From positions 288,340-352,339 of the forward strand of contig NZ_MUXN01000025.1 of assembly GCF_001995215.1 (NCBI RefSeq): a stretch of 64,000 nucleotides of DNA. Direction: 5' to 3'. Under the pieces are notes generated by a model. That model did not search any database. It saw nothing but the letters and a program-made list of their open reading frames with translations, and was not told the DNA's origin. The stretch comes from Amycolatopsis azurea DSM 43854 (GTDB lineage Bacteria; Actinomycetota; Actinomycetes; Mycobacteriales; Pseudonocardiaceae). Made by a program: the position numbers and the translations under genes. Position 1 is the stretch's first letter. The number at the start of each line of letters is the position of its first letter. Below are positions 59,952-64,000 of this stretch, one piece after another.

Positions 59952-60503
59952 GTGCTTCGACGTACCTTCGCCGCGGTGCTCACCGGCGCCGCGCTCTCCA
60001 TCTCGGTGCTCTCGGCACCCTCCGCCGGTGCCGCCGAGATCATGGCGACCACCCTGACCTACGACGACAGCCAGGCCGCGGAGTTCAAGGACGCGGTGGC
60101 CGCCGGGATCAACGTCTGGAACACCAACGTCACCAACGTCCGTCTCGTGAAGGCGACGGCGGGGCAGCGGGTCAACATCCGGATCGTCGCCGACAACGGC
60201 TGGCCGCGCGCCACCCTCGGCCCCGTCCGCCCGAACGGCACGGTCACCGTCTGGTACGGCAGGCAGGCCGTTCAGCAGGGCTACAACAAGACCCGGATCG
60301 CCTCGCACGAACTGGGCCACAGCCTCGGCCTTCCCGACGTGAAGCCCGGGCCGTGCTCGTCCCTGATGTCCGGTTCGACCGGTGGCGTCAGCTGCGCCAA
60401 CGTGAACCCGAACGCCCAGGAGAAGGCCCAAGTCCAGCGGAACTACGGCGGCACCGCCGTGCGGAACGCCGACTCGGGCAAGGTTCTCGCGGAAATCGGC
60501 TGA
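59952..60503 (+). CDS. Snapalysin-like (M7) secreted zinc metalloprotease
   Basis: A 183-aa exported protease with a signal peptide (1-27, SAGAAE). The zinc motif SHELGHSLGLPD (HExxHxxGxxD) matches snapalysin-type metalloproteases; a Met-turn-like SLMSG follows. GTG start with GAGGAG 7 nt upstream. It is the size of a normal family member and stands alone before a hairpin terminator. It is likely a small extracellular peptidase. Confidence 0.88.
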   Translation: MLRRTFAAVLTGAALSISVLSAPSAGAAEIMATTLTYDDSQAAEFKDAVAAGINVWNTNVTNVRLVKATAGQRVNIRIVADNGWPRATLGPVRPNGTVTVWYGRQAVQQGYNKTRIASHELGHSLGLPDVKPGPCSSLMSGSTGGVSCANVNPNAQEKAQVQRNYGGTAVRNADSGKVLAEIG

Positions 60504-60513
60504 TCCCACTGAT

Positions 60514-60554
60514 CCCTGGCCAGGGGGTGCCCGCCCGGCACCCCCTGACCAGGG
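60514..60554. terminator. Hairpin between the protease and ferredoxin genes
   Basis: CCCTGGCCAGGGGGTGCC (60514-60531) and 60537-60554 pair over 18 bp with one mismatch and a 5-nt loop, between convergent genes. Confidence 0.75.
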
Positions 60555-60560
60555 CGGTGG

Positions 60561-60737
60561 CTAGCTCGCCTTGATCGCCGCCGCCGGGCACACCTGCACG
60601 GCGTCGCCGACCTCGGCCGGTTCCGGATCCAGCAACCGGACCCGGCCGTCCTCTTCGTCCTGTCCGAACACCTCGGGCGCGGTCAGCACGCACATTCCGG
60701 CGCCCACACACCGTTCCCGGTCGACTTCGAGTCGCAT
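60561..60737 (-). CDS. 3Fe-4S ferredoxin
   Basis: A 58-aa ferredoxin with Cys10 and Cys16 in CVGAGMC and Cys50 in VCPAAAI, the spacing of single [3Fe-4S] P450 partners. ATG at 60737 is 5 nt after the P450 stop; a GTG at 60752 overlapping the P450 end is an alternative. It should feed electrons to the adjacent P450. Confidence 0.9.
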   Translation of the reverse strand: MRLEVDRERCVGAGMCVLTAPEVFGQDEEDGRVRLLDPEPAEVGDAVQVCPAAAIKAS

Positions 60738-60742
60738 CGCGA

Positions 60743-61945
60743 TCAGTCCCACGCCACCGGGAGCGCGTACACCCCGTAGATGTCTGAATCCGTCCGCAGC
60801 GGGATCTCGTCGGCCGGGACGGCCAGGCGCAGCGTGGGGAACCTGTCGAGAAGCCCGGTGAACGCGACTTTCATCTGGACCCGCGCGAGCTGCTGGCCGA
60901 GGCACTGGTGGACCCCGTGCCCGAAGGACAGGTGCCCGGCGGTCTTCCGTCCGATGTCGAGCCGGTCGGGCTCGGGGAACTTCAGCGGGTCGCGGTTCGC
61001 GGCCAGTACCGAGATCGCGACCACCTCCCCCGCCTTGACGAGCTGCCCGCCGATCTCGACGTCCTCCAGCGCGGTGCGCGCGCCGGTGTGCGCGATCGCC
61101 AGGTAGCGCAGCAGTTCCTCGATCGCGCCTTCGATCCTCTCGGGATCCTCGCGCAGCAACGCCAGCTGGTCCGGGTGCCGCAGGAGCGCGAAGGTGCCCA
61201 GCCCCAGCATGTTGGCCGTGGTGTCCAAACCGGCCCCCAACAACAGGAACGCGATGCTGGTGAGTTCCTCCTCGGTGAGTTCGGTGGCGGCGAGGTCACC
61301 GAGGATGTCGTCGGTCGGCTCGGCCCGCTTGGCCACGACGAGCTTGTAGAGGTACTCCCCCAGCGCGTTCATGGCCGCTTCCTGTTCCTCGAGCGGGGAG
61401 TCCGGCAGGTTCAGCGGCATGACGTTGCGGCGGAAGAACTCGTGGTCTTCGTAGGGGACGCCGAGCAGCTCGCAGATCATCAGCGCCGGAATGGGCTGGG
61501 CGAAGGCCGTCACCAGATCGGCGGTCTTGCCCTGCCGCTCCATCGCGTCGAGGTACTCGGCCACCACCTGCTCGACCCGTTCGGTGAGCTGCCGCATCCG
61601 GCGGACGGTGAACTTGCCGGTGAGCAGCTTGCGGTAGCGGCCGTGTTCCGGGTCGTCCATCTTGATGAACATCCCCGGCGGCGCGGGCGGCGGCTGCACC
61701 ATCGCAGCCGGTCCCGGCAGCGGCGAGTGCATCAGCTCCTGCCGCGCGCTGAACCGCGGATCCGCGGCGATGTCGCGGACGAGCGCGTGCCCCGTCGCGA
61801 GCCAGCCTTCGTGGCCACCCGGGAACGTCAGCCGGACGAGCGGGTGCTCGTCGCGCATCGGGCCGAGTTCGGCGGGCGGGTCGAACGGACAGCCTCGCGG
61901 CCGTTCGAGGGGAATCTCGGTGAGATGAGGTACCGAGGTGGTCAT
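60743..61945 (-). CDS. Cytochrome P450
   Basis: A 400-aa soluble P450. Heme motif FGHGVHQCLG (341-350, axial Cys348), I-helix AGLDTT (238-243) and ExxR EELLR (276-280) are all present. The ferredoxin gene overlaps or follows directly. GGGAGGAA precedes the ATG. Expression is probably controlled by the divergent IS30-HTH/GbsR-like regulator whose sites fill the shared promoter. The substrate could be a secondary metabolite or xenobiotic. Confidence 0.93.
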   Translation of the reverse strand: MTTSVPHLTEIPLERPRGCPFDPPAELGPMRDEHPLVRLTFPGGHEGWLATGHALVRDIAADPRFSARQELMHSPLPGPAAMVQPPPAPPGMFIKMDDPEHGRYRKLLTGKFTVRRMRQLTERVEQVVAEYLDAMERQGKTADLVTAFAQPIPALMICELLGVPYEDHEFFRRNVMPLNLPDSPLEEQEAAMNALGEYLYKLVVAKRAEPTDDILGDLAATELTEEELTSIAFLLLGAGLDTTANMLGLGTFALLRHPDQLALLREDPERIEGAIEELLRYLAIAHTGARTALEDVEIGGQLVKAGEVVAISVLAANRDPLKFPEPDRLDIGRKTAGHLSFGHGVHQCLGQQLARVQMKVAFTGLLDRFPTLRLAVPADEIPLRTDSDIYGVYALPVAWD

Positions 61946-61984
61946 GGCTGTTCCTCCCAGTTTTCAGCTATGACCAAAGGCTAC

Positions 61985-62095
61985 GTTGCATTCATGGATC
62001 GCCCAAAGTTTGAGACTGGCCTTTTCTGCGTTATAGCTGGTAGATTTCCGGAAATCGTTGCAACGATCTTGTCGATGAATGCAACATTTCGTTGC
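61985..62095. promoter_or_regulatory. Palindrome-rich divergent promoter of the P450 and regulator genes
   Basis: GTTGCATTCAT (61985-61995) and its complement ATGAATGCAAC (62075-62085) flank two 14-bp palindromes, GATTTCCGGAAATC (62043-62056) and ATCGTTGCAACGAT (62054-62067), plus GCAAC-N5-GTTGC (62081-62095). The recurring GTTGCA core is a strong candidate operator for the regulator at 62130. Confidence 0.65.
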
Positions 62096-62129
62096 AATGA
62101 TCTGCGAGTGAACGCACAGGAGGTGGCCC

Positions 62130-63068
62130 ATGCCGGGCGGCAGGCTGACGCAGGAAGACCGCCGGCTGATCGCGGCCTGGCTCAAGGACGGTCTCGGGTA
62201 CGCCGAAATCGCCCGGCGGCTCGGGCGCCCGACGTCGACGATCAGCCGCGAGGTCGCGCGCAACAGTGGTCACTCCGGTTACCGCGCCGAAGAAGCGAGC
62301 CGGGTGACCGGGGAACGGGCGCGACGCCGTAAACCACGACCACGGGCCATCCCCGTCGTCGAGAGCGGGTACGGGCGGGACCCCGAGGCCGTGCGCACCT
62401 TCGAAACCGACTTCGCCGAGATGATGGTGGCCACCGGACTGCCCCGCATGACCGCGCGGGTCCTCTCCTGCCTGGCCGTCAGCGACAACGGCGTCCTCAA
62501 CGCCGCCGAACTCGCCCGGCGGCTCCAGGTCAGCCCCGCCTCGATCTCGAACGCCGTCGGCTACCTCGAAATGCAGGCGATGCTCCGCCGGGAACGGGAC
62601 GGACGGCGGGAGCAGTACGTCATCGACGAGGAGATGCCGCAGCGCGTGTGGGCGGAGAGCATCCGGGCGAACCAGGAATGGGTCAGGATCGCCCGCCAGG
62701 GCGCCGACGTCCTCGGCGTCGCGACGCCCGCGGGCGCCCGCATGGACGACCTCTCCCGGTTCCACGCACGCATCAACGAAGTCATGCTGGACAGCCGCGT
62801 GGCCGTCTACGCCAGCGACGCCCTTACGGCGCTCGCCGCACTGCTGCACGCCGGACGCGCGCTTTCCGCGCCGGCGCTCGCGTCCGCTCTGGGGTGGACG
62901 GTGGAGCGGGTCTTGGGGGCTTTGCGGGTCGTGGAGGAGCATCCGCACATCGCCGGTCCGGTGACGGTGGTTCGTGCCGCTTCCGGTGGTTCCGGTGGTT
63001 CTGGGTATCGGGCGGTTCCGTTGGTGGAACGGCTTACCGCGGCTCAGGTGGCGGCTTTGGAGTCGTGA
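62130..63068 (+). CDS. Regulator with IS30-type HTH and GbsR/MarR-like domain
   Basis: A 312-aa protein. Residues about 1-45 are an IS30/Tra8-like helix-turn-helix (EIARRLGRPTSTISREVARN). Residues about 80-200 look like a GbsR/MarR winged helix (AELARRLQVSPASISNAVGYLE), followed by an alpha-helical C-terminus and a Gly/Ser-rich linker (SGGSGGSG). GGAGG is 7 nt before the ATG. No transposase catalytic residues follow the IS30-type HTH, so this is a domesticated DNA-binding module. It is divergent from the P450 and probably controls it. Confidence 0.8.
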   Translation: MPGGRLTQEDRRLIAAWLKDGLGYAEIARRLGRPTSTISREVARNSGHSGYRAEEASRVTGERARRRKPRPRAIPVVESGYGRDPEAVRTFETDFAEMMVATGLPRMTARVLSCLAVSDNGVLNAAELARRLQVSPASISNAVGYLEMQAMLRRERDGRREQYVIDEEMPQRVWAESIRANQEWVRIARQGADVLGVATPAGARMDDLSRFHARINEVMLDSRVAVYASDALTALAALLHAGRALSAPALASALGWTVERVLGALRVVEEHPHIAGPVTVVRAASGGSGGSGYRAVPLVERLTAAQVAALES

Positions 63069-63121
63069 ACGCGGTGGCCGTTTCTCGGCAAATGCGGTGG
63101 CCATGCTCGCGTGATCGGCTC

Positions 63122-63381
63122 GTTGCCGTTTTCCGGCGACGGCGCTCAGAACGGCCGGGCAGCGGGCACGACTGCTGAACGGCTGTGACGACGACCGCCA
63201 CCTCAAATCGAGGATCCAAGTCGGGGCCGGCTCACAGAAACGCGTCGCCGTTATCCGGCAACATAGCGCAGCGGCAATCGCCTGCCGTCGGCACCGATTG
63301 CCGATCATTGCCGTCTTCCGGCAACGGTACTCAGCGTGGCCGGGCAGCGGGCGCATCAAAGCGTCGCCGTTTTCCGGCGAC
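63122..63381. repeat. Cluster of four REP-like hairpins GTYGCCGTTNTCCGGCRAC
   Basis: Copies at 63122-63140, 63244-63262, 63307-63325 and 63363-63381 each fold as a 7-bp stem. Two copies share a longer flank (CTCAG..CGGCCGGGCAGCGGGC). They lie in the 318-bp gap between the regulator and the HNH gene; the last ends just before the HNH stop. No protein-coding gene is seen here. Confidence 0.75.
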
Positions 63382-63386
63382 GGGGT

Positions 63387-64000
63387 TCAGAACGGTGGCG
63401 GTTCCTCCTCGATGCTTCGTGGCCGGGGTTGGTGGAGCGGCGGTGGGGTGCTGTTGTAGGTCTGGCCGGTGGGGGTGGTGATGGTGAGGGTGCCGTCGGA
63501 CGCGAGCCGGTAGGTCCAGCCGGGTTCGTCTTTGAGCCGGTGGTCTCGTCGGCAGAGGGCGACGAGGTCGTCGGCGTTGGTGTGGCCACCGTGTTGCCAG
63601 GGCAGCGAATGGTCGAGGTCGCAGGCTTGCGCGACACGATGACAGCCGGGTCTTCGGCATTCGCGGTCCCGCACCCGGACGAACTCGCCGAGACCCGCGG
63701 TGGGGCGGTATCTTTCGCGGCCGAGGTCGAGGACTTGTCCGGAGAGCGGGTCGGTGATGATCCGGCGCAGCACCGTGTTCGGGCCGGTGGCGATGTGCCG
63801 GGCGAGGGCGGCGGGGAGGTGGCCGTGTCCGGCTAGTTCGGCGGGGTTGTTGTTGAGGCCGAGGTAGGTGTCGAGGTCCATGTACAGGAACACTTCGGTG
63901 CGTTCGCTCGTGCCACCGGTGCCGCCGAGCAGCAGGTCGAGCGCGACGTCGGCGCGGAGCTGGTCGAGGGTGCGGGTCTCGTCTCTGGTTTTGAGTGTTC
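63387..64000 (-). CDS. DUF222/HNH endonuclease-domain protein (5' end outside the window)
   Basis: The C-terminal 204 residues of a DUF222 protein. The frame stays open to the window edge and reads TRDETRTLDQLRADVALDLLL near 63960, typical of DUF222. The HNH motif is CRRPGCHRVAQACDLDH, then PWQHGGHTNADDLVALC. These proteins are common, often mobile, and of uncertain role in mycobacteria and relatives. The 5' end is missing. Confidence 0.85.
   Translation of the reverse strand, partial: TLKTRDETRTLDQLRADVALDLLLGGTGGTSERTEVFLYMDLDTYLGLNNNPAELAGHGHLPAALARHIATGPNTVLRRIITDPLSGQVLDLGRERYRPTAGLGEFVRVRDRECRRPGCHRVAQACDLDHSLPWQHGGHTNADDLVALCRRDHRLKDEPGWTYRLASDGTLTITTPTGQTYNSTPPPLHQPRPRSIEEEPPPF

Noticed and set aside
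62130..62270. IS30 transposase remnant
   Set aside because: Only the HTH is IS30-like. The rest is a full-length regulator fold with good ribosome site and no DDE residues or terminal repeats, so it is not a broken transposase.

Overview
The window is high-GC chromosomal DNA with GTG/TTG starts, many 4-base ATGA/GTGA overlaps, Tat signal peptides, an ECF41-type sigma factor and a DUF222/HNH gene. This points to a filamentous actinomycete. The gene set and the style of the intergenic hairpin repeats suggest Amycolatopsis or another Pseudonocardiaceae, but that is an inference. No rRNA, tRNA, CRISPR array or complete insertion sequence was seen.

Layout. 0-4.4 kb: a GT87 membrane glycosyltransferase, then a GntR(YtrA)/ABC-2 exporter/SDR operon. 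4.7-7.5 kb: an acyltransferase-E1-like fusion coupled to a KAS III enzyme, a possible small acyl-product pathway. 7.6-12.2 kb: a TetR/flavin monooxygenase pair, small membrane proteins, a TraB/TIKI-like protein and a GlxA-type regulator. 12.4-15.6 kb: a BCCT osmolyte transporter, then an ECF41 sigma factor with its AhpD-like partner; a 21-bp-phased repeat array lies upstream of the sigma gene.

15.9-27.9 kb (minus strand): a run of six genes with four exported proteins predicted to be redox-active or sugar-acting. These are two giant ThuA/PQQ-type sugar dehydrogenase proteins, a two-domain multicopper oxidase and a type-1 copper protein with four OmpL47-like repeats, plus two sugar isomerase/epimerase-like TIM barrels. 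Together they look like an extracellular sugar-oxidation chain. The copper protein and one dehydrogenase share a home-made-looking domain of about 85 residues.

28.1-34.9 kb (minus): a tightly overlapping Ebo-like operon (phosphodiesterase, EboE-like TIM barrel, TatD/EboB-like hydrolase, TIM-EboA fusion, UbiA/EboC prenyltransferase) headed by inositol-3-phosphate synthase. 35.0-41.0 kb (minus): a ROK repressor, a ribose-type ABC importer and a Gfo/Idh/MocA dehydrogenase. 41.3-45.4 kb: a second ROK protein, a divergent TetR/MFS pair sharing a 36-bp palindrome, and a PEP-mutase-like enzyme. 45.7-51.0 kb: a CitAB-like two-component system divergent from a tctCBA tripartite carboxylate importer.

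51.2-64 kb: a secreted DUF1996 protein with a large acidic insertion; a Crp/Fnr regulator next to a nucleotide-cyclase-like protein; a WD40-KAP NTPase with a solute-binding/VWA protein and a two-TM coiled protein; a snapalysin-like protease; a P450/ferredoxin pair divergent from an IS30-HTH/GbsR-like regulator; a cluster of REP-like hairpins; and a truncated DUF222/HNH gene at the right edge. All functional assignments come from reading the sequence and recalling families; no search was run.
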